A stretch of DNA of 13,798 nt from an uncultured Candidatus Melainabacteria bacterium (GTDB taxonomy: Bacteria; Cyanobacteriota; Vampirovibrionia; Gastranaerophilales; Gastranaerophilaceae): the NCBI GenBank assembly GCA_934692665.1, contig CAKUUG010000041.1:1-13798 (forward strand). The letters run 5' to 3'. The notes beneath the pieces were generated by a model. That model did no database searches. It had not been told where the DNA came from and worked only from the letters and a program-made list of their open reading frames with translations. Within the stretch, counting starts at the first letter, position 1, and each line of letters begins with the position of its first letter. The translations under genes and the position numbers were made by a program. Shown here in pieces: positions 1 to 6,543 of this stretch.

Positions 1-1031
1 TCTTGGATTTGTTGCATAGAATAAGCTATTGTATTTTCTCTTTTTGAATAAGGAAAACAATGAATAGAAGAGAGTTTTGCTTTTTCTAAATTTTCATAAG
101 TTTCAAGAAAATCTTCTTTGTCTTCTAAAGGAAATCCAACAATGATATCGCAGCCCAAAAACGGAAGATTGAAGTTTTTGTGCAATTTTTCAATTACAGA
201 CATTGCTTCTTTTGTTGTGTATTTTCTATTCATATTTTTCAGAGTTTTATCACACAAAGATTGGAGCGACAAATGAAAATGCGGACAGAATTTTTTACTG
301 TTTTTCAAAAATTCAATAGTTTCATCGTTCAGTTCATTAATATACAACGAACCCAGTCTGTAGCGAGGAATGTCTGTTTTTTCTATTTCTTTTAACAAAT
401 CGAGAAAAGTTAATCCCCACTCCAGCCCCCATTGACCTATGTGGATACCTGTTAATATTATTTCTTTTATGTTTTTTTCGATTACTAAATTTATTTGTTT
501 TAGTATGTTTTCGATTGTGTTAGAGCGAGAATTTCCACGAGCAAAAGGAATAATACAATAAGAACAACGATTGTTACAGCCATCTTGTACTTTTATGCTC
601 ACTCTTGTAGAATTTGGGTTAATCAAAAATTCATTTTCAAATGTTTTTTTATCAAAAATATTTTCAACAAAAACCCGTTTTTCAGAAGCAAAAAGACTCT
701 TTAAATATTCGCCTATTTTCATTTTTTCACTATTGCCCAAAATTAAATCAATATTTGAATAATCAAAATCTTTGTGTTCTTTTATTGTTTGTGCGGTGCA
801 GCCTGTGAGTATCGTTTTTATGTTTGGATTTTGTTTTTTTGCATGATTTAAGAGATAATTTGTCTGCGAATCACTATGAGATGTAACTGTGCAAGAATTT
901 AAAATGTAAATATCTGCTTGTTTTACATCATCCGTCAACACATAGCCTAAATCAAGCATTTTGTTTTGGATTATTTGACCTTCCAGCTGATTTTGTTTGC
1001 AACCTAGTGATTTTATAATAAACTTCTTCAT
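1..1031 (-). CDS. mtaB: tRNA t6A37 methylthiotransferase MtaB (3' end beyond window)
   Basis: Radical-SAM methylthiotransferase that adds a methylthio group to C2 of t6A at tRNA position 37, giving ms2t6A. I translated 343 residues by hand; the frame is open to the left edge. The N-terminal UPF0004 domain carries three cluster cysteines at C11 (LGCKQNQ), C47 (NSCTVT) and C78 (TGCTAQ). The radical-SAM CxxxCxxC is C152/C156/C159 in QDGCNNRCSYCIIPFARG, which is the MtaB-type signature. Further family motifs are LTGIHIGQWG, HLSLQSL, DIIVGFP and FPYSKRENT. The C-terminal TRAM domain would lie outside the window. The ATG at 1031 is 21 bases past the tsaC stop, so the two are probably one operon. 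MiaB is less likely because of the GCKxNQ start and the CNNRCSYC form. MtaB function is known for the family, not shown here. Confidence 0.93.
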   Translation of the reverse strand, partial: MKKFIIKSLGCKQNQLEGQIIQNKMLDLGYVLTDDVKQADIYILNSCTVTSHSDSQTNYLLNHAKKQNPNIKTILTGCTAQTIKEHKDFDYSNIDLILGNSEKMKIGEYLKSLFASEKRVFVENIFDKKTFENEFLINPNSTRVSIKVQDGCNNRCSYCIIPFARGNSRSNTIENILKQINLVIEKNIKEIILTGIHIGQWGLEWGLTFLDLLKEIEKTDIPRYRLGSLYINELNDETIEFLKNSKKFCPHFHLSLQSLCDKTLKNMNRKYTTKEAMSVIEKLHKNFNLPFLGCDIIVGFPLEDKEDFLETYENLEKAKLSSIHCFPYSKRENTIAYSMQQIQ

Positions 1032-1052
1032 AAAGAAATTTTATTATAAAAA

Positions 1053-1604
1053 TTACAATTCTACTATTCCTTGTCTTAAAATTTTGTATTCGTCTTTGTT
1101 GCACAATATTACCGTGGATGGGAGATTTGGTCTTATTTTATCGTCTTTTGGTTTTATTATTGTTGCATTTTTGGAAAATTTTTCTTTTGCTTCTTTATAG
1201 TTTACGACAGGATTTTCACTCGAAATATTACAAGAAGTCGTTGCCAAAACTCCTCCTTCTATTTGTTTTGTTAATTCAAAAAAATCTTCATTATTTGGAA
1301 TTCTAATTCCTACTGTATTTTGATTTGAAGTCACAAAAGAAGGACACATTGGGGATTTTTCAAATATCAATGTCAACCCTCCCGGCAAATATTTTTCAAT
1401 CAAAATCGAAGCATAATCGGGTATGTTTTTTACGTATTTTTTTAAGTGTTCAAAATCATAACTCATCAAAATCAAAGGTTTTTTTGCATCACGTTTTTTG
1501 ATTTCGTAAATTTTTTCAACAGCAGTTTCATCTGTTGGCAAACACCCAAATCCCCAAACAGTATCTGTTGCAAAAGCCAAAACTTCACCTTGTTTTAATT
1601 TCAT
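1053..1604 (-). CDS. tsaC: L-threonylcarbamoyladenylate synthase TsaC (YrdC/Sua5 family)
   Basis: Makes threonylcarbamoyl-AMP from threonine, bicarbonate and ATP, the first step of t6A37 synthesis in tRNAs that read ANN codons. At 183 residues this is the short TsaC/YrdC form without the Sua5 C-terminal domain. The substrate-binding start is seen as ATDTVWGFGC (residues 12-21; the family usually has TDTVYGL). The KxR motif is K36-x-R38 followed by KKPL, and a TSCNISSENPV segment near residue 120 replaces the common TSAN.SG. The ATG at 1604 has an AAAAGGC Shine-Dalgarno at 1617-1611 and a TATAAT at 1644-1639 on the minus strand. It is first in a likely tsaC-mtaB operon, so both successive enzymes of the same modification are made together. 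Confidence 0.95.
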   Translation of the reverse strand: MKLKQGEVLAFATDTVWGFGCLPTDETAVEKIYEIKKRDAKKPLILMSYDFEHLKKYVKNIPDYASILIEKYLPGGLTLIFEKSPMCPSFVTSNQNTVGIRIPNNEDFFELTKQIEGGVLATTSCNISSENPVVNYKEAKEKFSKNATIIKPKDDKIRPNLPSTVILCNKDEYKILRQGIVEL

Positions 1605-1611
1605 AAAATCG

Positions 1612-1686
1612 CCTTTTCATTAAAAAATATTCAAATATATTATAGCGAAATTATTTTTATAGTAAAATGATTATAAAAAATAAGGA
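1612..1686. promoter_or_regulatory. Divergent promoter region between tsaC and hisS
   Basis: The 88-base gap holds, on the minus strand, TATAAT (1644-1639) and AAAAGGC (1617-1611) for tsaC. On the plus strand it holds a weaker TAAAAT (1663-1668) or TATAGT (1658-1663) and AAGGA (1682-1686, six bases before the hisS ATG). The -35 elements are poor matches. The Shine-Dalgarno sites are clear; the promoter boxes are inference. Confidence 0.5.
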
Positions 1687-1692
1687 AAAATT

Positions 1693-2931
1693 ATGATAAA
1701 AGCACAACGTGGAACAAAAGACATATTTGGTGATGAAATTTTGACTTGGCAGTGGATTGAACAAAATGCAAAGAATGTTTTTGAAAATGCCAATTTCACT
1801 CAAATCAAAACCCCGATTTTTGAAGCAACAGAACTATTTGCTCGAGGTGTGGGAGATTCTACGGATATTGTTAACAAAGAAATGTATACGTTTTGCGTTG
1901 GCGGAGCCAACAAAGATGCTACATCCATCACATTAAGACCTGAAAACACTGCAGGTGTTGTAAGAAGTTTCATCGAACACAATATGACACGACTTTCACC
2001 ACCGCAAAAGTTTTGGTATTTTGGGCCAATGTTTCGTTATGAACGCCCACAAGCAGGAAGACAGCGTCAATTTCACCAATTGGGCGTAGAAATGTTTGGA
2101 ATCAAAGACGCTACAGCAGATGCAGAAGTCATTATGATGGCAGTAGAATTTTTAAAATCGGTAGGTCTAAAAGATTTGGAGGTCGAATTAAATTCTCTGG
2201 GTTGTAAAAATTGTAAAAACGACTACAAAAATTCGATAAAAGAAGTCTTGAAACCATATTTAGAAAATCTTTGTGACGATTGTAAAATGAGATACGAAAA
2301 AAATCCTCTTCGTATTTTGGACTGCAAAAACGAAGATTGCCAAAAGATTTTTGAAAAAGAAGAAGTAAAAAAAGTAATTTTTAATGATTATATTTGTGAC
2401 GAATGTAAAGACCATTTTAATGAGCTAACTTCTTATCTTGACAATCTGGGTGTAAAATACACAAGAAACAAGCTTCTGGTTAGAGGATTGGATTATTATA
2501 ATAGAACAGTTTTTGAAATAAAATCTTCACAATTAGGTTCTCAAAGTGCCGTCTGCGGAGGCGGAAGGTATGATGGACTTGTTGAAATGTTGGGAGGACA
2601 ACCTACACCTGCTGTTGGTTTTGCTATGGGAGTCGAAAGACTTTATTGTTTAGTTCAAAAAATCGAACCTCAAAAATTAGATTATTATATTGTTTCATCA
2701 AACACAAAAGAAGCAATGAAGCTTGCACAAAAACTCAGAAATAATGGCAAAAAAACAGACTATTGTATGCAAAACAAAAAATTCACAAAACAACTGGAAA
2801 AAGCATCAAAAGTCGCAAAACAAGCCCTTATTTTAGGTGAAGACGAAATAAAACAAAGATTTTTCAGTGTAAAAAATCTCGAAACTTCGACACAAAATAA
2901 AGTTTATTCTTTTGAAGAATTAATAAAATAA
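1693..2931 (+). CDS. hisS: Histidyl-tRNA synthetase
   Basis: Class II synthetase that charges tRNA-His. Its 412 residues are near the usual 420-430. The N-terminal start is RGTKDIFGDE. Motif 2 is YFGPMFRYERPQAGRQRQFHQ with R115. The histidine-specific loop is LVRGLDYYNRTVFE with the conserved Arg at R264. Motif 3 is AVGFAMGVERL. The C-terminal anticodon-binding domain ends with ALILGEDEIKQRFFSVKNL. The insertion domain has four cysteine pairs, C171/C174, C194/C197, C211/C216 and C235/C238, a pattern familiar from many Gram-positive-type HisRS and probably a metal site. The start has a good Shine-Dalgarno (AAGGA, six-base spacing). The gene is monocistronic and its TAA lies one base from the stop codon of the convergent gene at 2933. 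Confidence 0.97.
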   Translation: MIKAQRGTKDIFGDEILTWQWIEQNAKNVFENANFTQIKTPIFEATELFARGVGDSTDIVNKEMYTFCVGGANKDATSITLRPENTAGVVRSFIEHNMTRLSPPQKFWYFGPMFRYERPQAGRQRQFHQLGVEMFGIKDATADAEVIMMAVEFLKSVGLKDLEVELNSLGCKNCKNDYKNSIKEVLKPYLENLCDDCKMRYEKNPLRILDCKNEDCQKIFEKEEVKKVIFNDYICDECKDHFNELTSYLDNLGVKYTRNKLLVRGLDYYNRTVFEIKSSQLGSQSAVCGGGRYDGLVEMLGGQPTPAVGFAMGVERLYCLVQKIEPQKLDYYIVSSNTKEAMKLAQKLRNNGKKTDYCMQNKKFTKQLEKASKVAKQALILGEDEIKQRFFSVKNLETSTQNKVYSFEELIK

Positions 2932-2932
2932 A

Positions 2933-3334
2933 CTATCTGCAAAAATAATTTATTGCTTTGAATGTCAAATTTTTGGCAAGTTCAGAAAGGAAAATTTTCT
3001 TCAAGTTTTTGAAGTTCAAATTTTTCATGCCTTTTGAAAAATCAAGAGTTTTTATAAATATTAAAATCTGCAAAAACGTAGCCAAAATTTTCAAAACTGA
3101 ATGAATTCTAACGAGTTTTTTGTTCGTTACAAAAGCAACCAGTTTATTTGTTTTTGTCATTATGTTTTTCACTTTAACAAATGAAACCAAAACCGTTTGT
3201 GCAAATATTTTTAGCTGTTCGTTTAGATTTTTGATTGTTTTTCTGGCCTTTTCCAACTTTAAAACAGCAAAAACCGTGAGAACAATTTCTACAAATATTA
3301 CAATTATTAAACTTAAACAATTCAAAATTACCAT
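2933..3334 (-). CDS. Small membrane-anchored protein, function unknown
   Basis: I do not recognise this 133-residue protein. It starts with a hydrophobic stretch (about residues 4-27, LSLIIVIFVEIVLTVFAVL) that should be a membrane anchor. A Lys/Glu/Asn-rich, probably helical region follows (28-85), then a second moderately hydrophobic stretch (about 83-95, ILATFLQILIFI) and a basic Phe/Lys/Asn tail. The layout resembles small envelope proteins with one or two membrane helices and a coiled coil, but no function follows from that. There is no Shine-Dalgarno: TATAAT at 3346-3341 (minus strand) sits only six bases before the ATG, so the mRNA would be leaderless. It is divergent from murT and convergent with hisS. 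The opposite-strand frame at 3120-3347 is taken as a shadow. Moderately sure that it is a real gene. Confidence 0.6.
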   Translation of the reverse strand: MVILNCLSLIIVIFVEIVLTVFAVLKLEKARKTIKNLNEQLKIFAQTVLVSFVKVKNIMTKTNKLVAFVTNKKLVRIHSVLKILATFLQILIFIKTLDFSKGMKNLNFKNLKKIFLSELAKNLTFKAINYFCR

Positions 3335-3397
3335 TAATGTATTATAATATATTTATTAAAAAAATTCTATATAGAAAATAAAAACCAAAAGAACAAA
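3335..3397. promoter_or_regulatory. Symmetric -10 element shared by divergent genes
   Basis: ATTATAAT at 3341-3348 is its own reverse complement. It therefore gives a perfect TATAAT on both strands: minus 3346-3341 for the membrane protein and plus 3343-3348 for murT. The minus start would yield a leaderless transcript. The plus start would give a leader of roughly 40 bases before the murT ATG at 3398, with no clear Shine-Dalgarno (AAAAGAAC only). A weak minus -35 (TAGAAT, 3369-3364) fits 17-base spacing. Confidence 0.5.
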
Positions 3398-4759
3398 ATG
3401 AATTTTAACACCATCATCAAAATTTTAGAAAAAATATATTGCTTCACAGAAAAGTTTAATCTCGATGCTAATTTTGATATTGATAATTTTTTGGACAACA
3501 ATTATCCGGAAATATCTTCTGAATTGGTTAAATACGCCAAAAATAAAAGAATAATTTTTTCCGGAACAAATGGCAAAAAAACATCATTGCATCTTTTGAA
3601 TCAAATACTAAAAACAAGCAACTTAAATTTTATCAGCAATATCTCAAAAACAGCAAAAACAAGACAGATTCTGGCTTCTATTATTAGAAAATTCGGGCTT
3701 TTGTATGAAAATCAAGATTTAGAAAATTTTTTGACCGTTGCAAGCTCAAATGACGAACTAATCAAGAACTTCAATCTTTTGAATTTTGATTTTTTGGTTT
3801 TAGAAAATCTGTTCACTTCGCAAACTGATTTTTCAAATTTGTATGAAAAAAAGAAAAAAATCCAAGACGCAATTATTCTAAATTCAAAATTAGATTTGTT
3901 CATAAATGCAGATGAACCTATGTTTTTTGAAATTGACAACATAAAAAACGATACAACAATAGGCAAAAAAAGAAACAAATTTTATTTTGGAATAGAAAAT
4001 TTAGAACTCTTCGACAACAGAAACAACTTAATCCAAGCAACAGACATAATAAAATGTCCAAGATGCGGCTGCAATCTGCAATACAAAAAAAGATACTATT
4101 CGCATTTGGGGGATTATTTTTGCGAGTGCGGTTTTCGACGCCCAAAGCTAAATCTGTCCGCAAACGTTAGAGTTTTTAGCGATTATTCTTTTGTTGAAGT
4201 TTTTTACAATGACAAAAAAATGGTCTTCAGGCTTCCGCTTGGCGGACTATACAACGTTTACAACGCACTTAGTGCAATCGCTGTTGCACTGGCGTTAAAA
4301 ATAGATAGAAAAACTATTTCTTTGGCTTTTGAAAATTATGAAAATTTAAAAGCGAGAGATGAAATATTGACTTACAAAGACAAAAAAATTAAAATCAAAA
4401 CCATAAAAAATTCAACCTCTCTATCAGAGGCAGTATTGGAAGCAAATAACATAACAAACAAAAAGCTTGTTTTCGCTTTCGATTCAAATTATTTAGACGG
4501 AATAGATACAAGCTGGATTTGGGATGCTAATTTGAATTGCTTGAACAATTTTGAAAACAGAATTTATGTAACAGGCAGACGTTTTGATGATATGGCACTA
4601 AGATTAAAATACGCAGGAGTCAATCCCAGCTTGATTTCGATGGACAATCAAATAAAAAATTCCATAAACTCTTGTTATTGGGCTTTAGAAAAAAACGAAG
4701 AAATGCTGATTTTGACTGTACCATCGTTAATTGATGAAGTATATAAATTCTTAAAATAA
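3398..4759 (+). CDS. murT: MurT-like Mur ligase (lipid II isoglutaminyl synthase subunit)
   Basis: MurT is the ATP-dependent ligase half of the MurT/GatD complex, which amidates the D-Glu of lipid II; GatD supplies ammonia from glutamine. Its 453 residues fit the family. The order seen is: P-loop SGTNGKKTS (residues 55-63); NLFTSQTDF, matching the family NLFRDQLDR; an inserted Cys4 ribbon C220-x2-C223 ... C242-x-C244 followed by GFRRPKL; PLGGLYNVYNALSAIAVALAL; and the C-terminal DUF1727 region with DG-I-D370-TSWIWD. That last segment matches the family DG.D.SWIWD, where I believe the Asp that completes the GatD active site lies. Two oddities: the P-loop has Lys61 where GKT is expected, and the second Cys pair is CxC, not CxxC. 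No gatD lies next to it in the window. It has no clear Shine-Dalgarno. Confidence 0.88.
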   Translation: MNFNTIIKILEKIYCFTEKFNLDANFDIDNFLDNNYPEISSELVKYAKNKRIIFSGTNGKKTSLHLLNQILKTSNLNFISNISKTAKTRQILASIIRKFGLLYENQDLENFLTVASSNDELIKNFNLLNFDFLVLENLFTSQTDFSNLYEKKKKIQDAIILNSKLDLFINADEPMFFEIDNIKNDTTIGKKRNKFYFGIENLELFDNRNNLIQATDIIKCPRCGCNLQYKKRYYSHLGDYFCECGFRRPKLNLSANVRVFSDYSFVEVFYNDKKMVFRLPLGGLYNVYNALSAIAVALALKIDRKTISLAFENYENLKARDEILTYKDKKIKIKTIKNSTSLSEAVLEANNITNKKLVFAFDSNYLDGIDTSWIWDANLNCLNNFENRIYVTGRRFDDMALRLKYAGVNPSLISMDNQIKNSINSCYWALEKNEEMLILTVPSLIDEVYKFLK

Positions 4760-4762
4760 ATG

Positions 4763-4791
4763 TTTACAAATTTTTAAAAAAGTTATAGAAT
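4763..4791 (+). promoter_or_regulatory. Candidate promoter for the zinc-ribbon gene
   Basis: TTTACA (4763-4768) and TAGAAT (4786-4791) are separated by 17 bases, just after the murT stop. Transcription would start near 4798 and leave a leader of about 80 bases before the ATG at 4881. Each box has one or two mismatches to the sigma-70 consensus, so this is inference. Confidence 0.45.
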
Positions 4792-4868
4792 GAGAAATAT
4801 CGACTATTTGTGCAATGAATTTAAGCAAATAAAATTTTATGCACCAGTGGCAGATTGGCATTACAAAC

Positions 4869-4874
4869 AAGGAG
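4869..4874 (+). promoter_or_regulatory. Shine-Dalgarno that fixes the start at 4881
   Basis: AAGGAG, six bases before ATG 4881. This is the strongest ribosome site in the window. It excludes the in-frame ATG at 4839, whose extra residues (MHQWQIGITNKEKK) are unlike the family. Confidence 0.85.
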
Positions 4875-4880
4875 AAAAAA

Positions 4881-5156
4881 ATGTACGAAGATCAAAATCT
4901 TGTATGCGAAGATTGCGGAAAAGAGTTTGTTTTCACAGCAGGCGAACAAGAATTCTATGCACAAAAAGGTTTGGTAAACATTCCAAAAAGATGTCCTGAA
5001 TGTCGCAAATTAAGACGCAAAAAATCTAGAAGAAAAATGTACGATGCAGTTTGCTCAGCATGTGGAGCTCAAACAAAAGTTCCTTTTAAACCTGTAGAAG
5101 GTAAAGAAATTTTTTGTAGAGACTGTTACAAAAAGAGACAAGAAGAACAAGCATAA
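4881..5156 (+). CDS. Double zinc-ribbon protein (zf-trcl plus CxxC-x17-CxxC)
   Basis: A 91-residue basic protein built of two zinc ribbons. The first is C9-x2-C12 (VCEDCGKEF), then FTAGEQEFYAQKGL, then CPECRKLRR, the pattern of the 'probable zinc-ribbon' family (zf-trcl). After a Lys/Arg-rich linker comes CSAC, exactly 17 residues, then CRDC, the CxxC-x17-CxxC motif seen in many Gram-negative and candidate-phylum genomes. No catalytic residues are visible. A role in nucleic-acid or ribosome binding is plausible from the basic linker, but this is inference. It has its own likely promoter and ends at a strong terminator, so it is probably monocistronic. Confidence 0.9.
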   Translation: MYEDQNLVCEDCGKEFVFTAGEQEFYAQKGLVNIPKRCPECRKLRRKKSRRKMYDAVCSACGAQTKVPFKPVEGKEIFCRDCYKKRQEEQA

Positions 5157-5159
5157 ATT

Positions 5160-5189
5160 AAAAAACCGCTTTTTAAAAAGCGGTTTTTT
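5160..5189. terminator. Bidirectional intrinsic terminator
   Basis: Perfect 15+15 base inverted repeat with no spacer: AAAAAACCGCTTTTT (5160-5174) and AAAAAGCGGTTTTTT (5175-5189). The CCGC/GCGG core has a T-run on either strand. It lies between the stop of the plus-strand zinc-ribbon gene (5156) and the stop of the minus-strand gene (5188-5190, overlapped), so it can serve both. Confidence 0.93.
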
Positions 5190-5490
5190 AGTAATTATTT
5201 TGATAAGTTTTTTGATAATATGATGGAGAATATCTCTGATAAGCACTCATTTGTTGGCTTGTTGTTCTTTGAATATTTGGATAAGGGTTTGTTGAAGTCG
5301 GATATTTGATATTTTTTGTTGGAGAAACGGTATTTTGATATCTTCTTCTTTGTGCCATTGTTTGTTGAGCTTTTATTTGTTGTTGAAGTCCGACATAGCG
5401 TGAATATCTGTATTGACCGAATTCAGAAGCAGAAACGGTCGTAAAAAAAGAAAAAAATGTGACAAAAAGTAAAAATAACCTACAAATCAT
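5188..5490 (-). CDS. Small secreted Gln/Tyr-rich protein, function unknown
   Basis: I do not recognise a family. The chosen ATG at 5490 gives 100 residues: a signal peptide (1-21, MICRLFLLFVTFFSFFTTVSA, split here as h-region plus VSA cleavage site) and a 79-residue mature part of low complexity with 14 Gln, 12 Tyr and many Arg, Ser, Thr and Asn. Its last 20 residues include RYSPSYYQKTYQNNY. The longer in-frame start at 5550 puts 20 non-hydrophobic residues before the signal peptide and lies inside the upstream gene, so it is rejected. The gene overlaps the end of the YvyF-like gene by 11 bases and has no Shine-Dalgarno, which suggests translational coupling. It could be a periplasmic or surface protein; nothing more can be said. 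Confidence 0.68.
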   Translation of the reverse strand: MICRLFLLFVTFFSFFTTVSASEFGQYRYSRYVGLQQQIKAQQTMAQRRRYQNTVSPTKNIKYPTSTNPYPNIQRTTSQQMSAYQRYSPSYYQKTYQNNY

Positions 5491-5971
5491 AATTTTGAAT
5501 AAAACCAAAACGTCTGGAATTGTCCGGCATACCGCCGGTGCGATAGCCACCTCTTAGCCGTCTATTTAGAGATTTTGCTTCTTGTTCATATTTGTGAACA
5601 TCAATACCTTGTTTTTTTAATTCGTTTACTTGCGGTGAAAATTTTAACAAGCATTTTTTACAGGTAAAGCCTGTTTTTTCATCATCCGCTAAATCAATAC
5701 CACAAAATCTGCATTTTATTGATATTTTAGGCAAAATCGTGTATAATTTGCCTCTTTCAATTAAATCTTTTAACTCGTCAGACTCGATTCCGACCATTTT
5801 CGGCAATTCTTCAAGCGAAACTTTGTCTTTTCCGCTCAGTGTAATAACATCTTTTATATTTTCTATAATATCGAGTTCTTTTTTATAACATTCTTCGCAG
5901 ACTTCTCTGCCTGAAGTCTTGAAAAACAGCGTTCCGCATTTTTTACAGTTTACTAGTCCATCTTTTGCCAT
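5480..5971 (-). CDS. YvyF-like protein with two zinc ribbons and an HTH-like core
   Basis: A 163-residue protein with zinc ribbon 1 (C9, C12, C25, C28), a helical middle resembling a MerR/excisionase-like helix-turn-helix (about 51-76, VSLEELPKMVGIESDELKDL), and zinc ribbon 2 (C87, C90, C104, C107). A basic Arg/Gly-rich tail follows (about 130-155, including RRLRGGYRTGGM). The N-terminal layout is like the YvyF/TIGR03826 proteins of flagellar operons in Bacillus, but no flagellar gene is visible here, so the family link does not establish a flagellar role. It is probably a nucleic-acid-binding or regulatory protein. It is the first gene of a two-gene unit with the secreted protein. There is no Shine-Dalgarno; the promoter abuts the ATG (leaderless candidate). 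Confidence 0.8.
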   Translation of the reverse strand: MAKDGLVNCKKCGTLFFKTSGREVCEECYKKELDIIENIKDVITLSGKDKVSLEELPKMVGIESDELKDLIERGKLYTILPKISIKCRFCGIDLADDEKTGFTCKKCLLKFSPQVNELKKQGIDVHKYEQEAKSLNRRLRGGYRTGGMPDNSRRFGFIQNYDL

Positions 5972-5977
5972 AATTAA

Positions 5978-6019
5978 ATTTTAGCAATTTTTGTGAAAAA
6001 ATCAACAAAATTTTATGAT
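5978..6019. promoter_or_regulatory. Overlapping divergent promoters, both almost leaderless
   Basis: Minus strand: TTGATT (6005-6000), 16 bases, then the extended -10 TGC-TAAAAT (hexamer 5983-5978), with only six bases (TTAATT) before the ATG at 5971. Plus strand: TTGTGA (5991-5996), 17 bases, TATGAT (6014-6019), then 11 bases to the rimM ATG at 6031, so a leader of about five bases. The two -35 boxes are interleaved. Neither gene has a Shine-Dalgarno. Confidence 0.6.
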
Positions 6020-6030
6020 ACAATTTTTTT

Positions 6031-6543
6031 ATGGAAAACAAAGATTATATTTCTATCGGAAAAATTACAAACTTTTTTGGTATAAAAGGTGAAGCAAAAG
6101 TCGGCTTTAGCAATGAAAAACAAATCGCATCAGCAAAAAAAGTGCTTTTATTGGATGATGTGTCAAAAAGAGAACTCACAATTCAAAAAGTTCGCTTCCA
6201 CAAGAATTTTGCAATAATAAAATTCTCTGAAATTGATGATATAAACGAGCTTTTGCCTTATAAAGGTCAAAGGATTTTTATCTCATCGAAAGAAGCAAAA
6301 CAAAAACTGGAAAAAGACGAATTTTTGATTCGTGATTTAATAGGTTGTAGCGTATTTAATGAACAAAATGAAAAAATCGGCGAAGTAGTTGACATTTCGA
6401 CAAATTCTTCTACTGATTTGTTAAACATAAAAAATGCAATTGGAAAAATCGACCTTGTACCGTTCGTTAATGAATTTTTCCCTATTGTTGATATAAAAAA
6501 CAAAAAAATAATCATAAAACCAATCGAAGGGCTTTTGTCATGA
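6031..6543 (+). CDS. rimM: Ribosome maturation factor RimM
   Basis: Assists maturation of the 16S rRNA 3' domain by binding the ribosomal protein S19 region of the small subunit. The 170 residues match the family. An N-terminal beta-barrel domain starts with the signature SIGKITNFFGIKGEAKVG (residues 8-25). A PRC-barrel follows from about residue 97 (LIRDLIGCSVFN ... IGEVVDI ... DLLNIK) and ends with the typical VPFVNEFFPIVDIKNKKI. Its TGA overlaps the trmD ATG as ATGA (6540-6543), so translation of the pair is likely coupled. The rpsP and rplS genes that often flank this pair are absent here. The promoter lies immediately upstream with no Shine-Dalgarno. Confidence 0.96.
   Translation: MENKDYISIGKITNFFGIKGEAKVGFSNEKQIASAKKVLLLDDVSKRELTIQKVRFHKNFAIIKFSEIDDINELLPYKGQRIFISSKEAKQKLEKDEFLIRDLIGCSVFNEQNEKIGEVVDISTNSSTDLLNIKNAIGKIDLVPFVNEFFPIVDIKNKKIIIKPIEGLLS

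Noticed and set aside
5491..5550. Longer start for the secreted protein
   Set aside because: It would place 20 residues ahead of a complete signal peptide and lie wholly within the upstream gene.
5480..5971. Flagellar role for the YvyF-like protein
   Set aside because: The similarity is mainly in the ribbon layout, and no flagellar gene is nearby.
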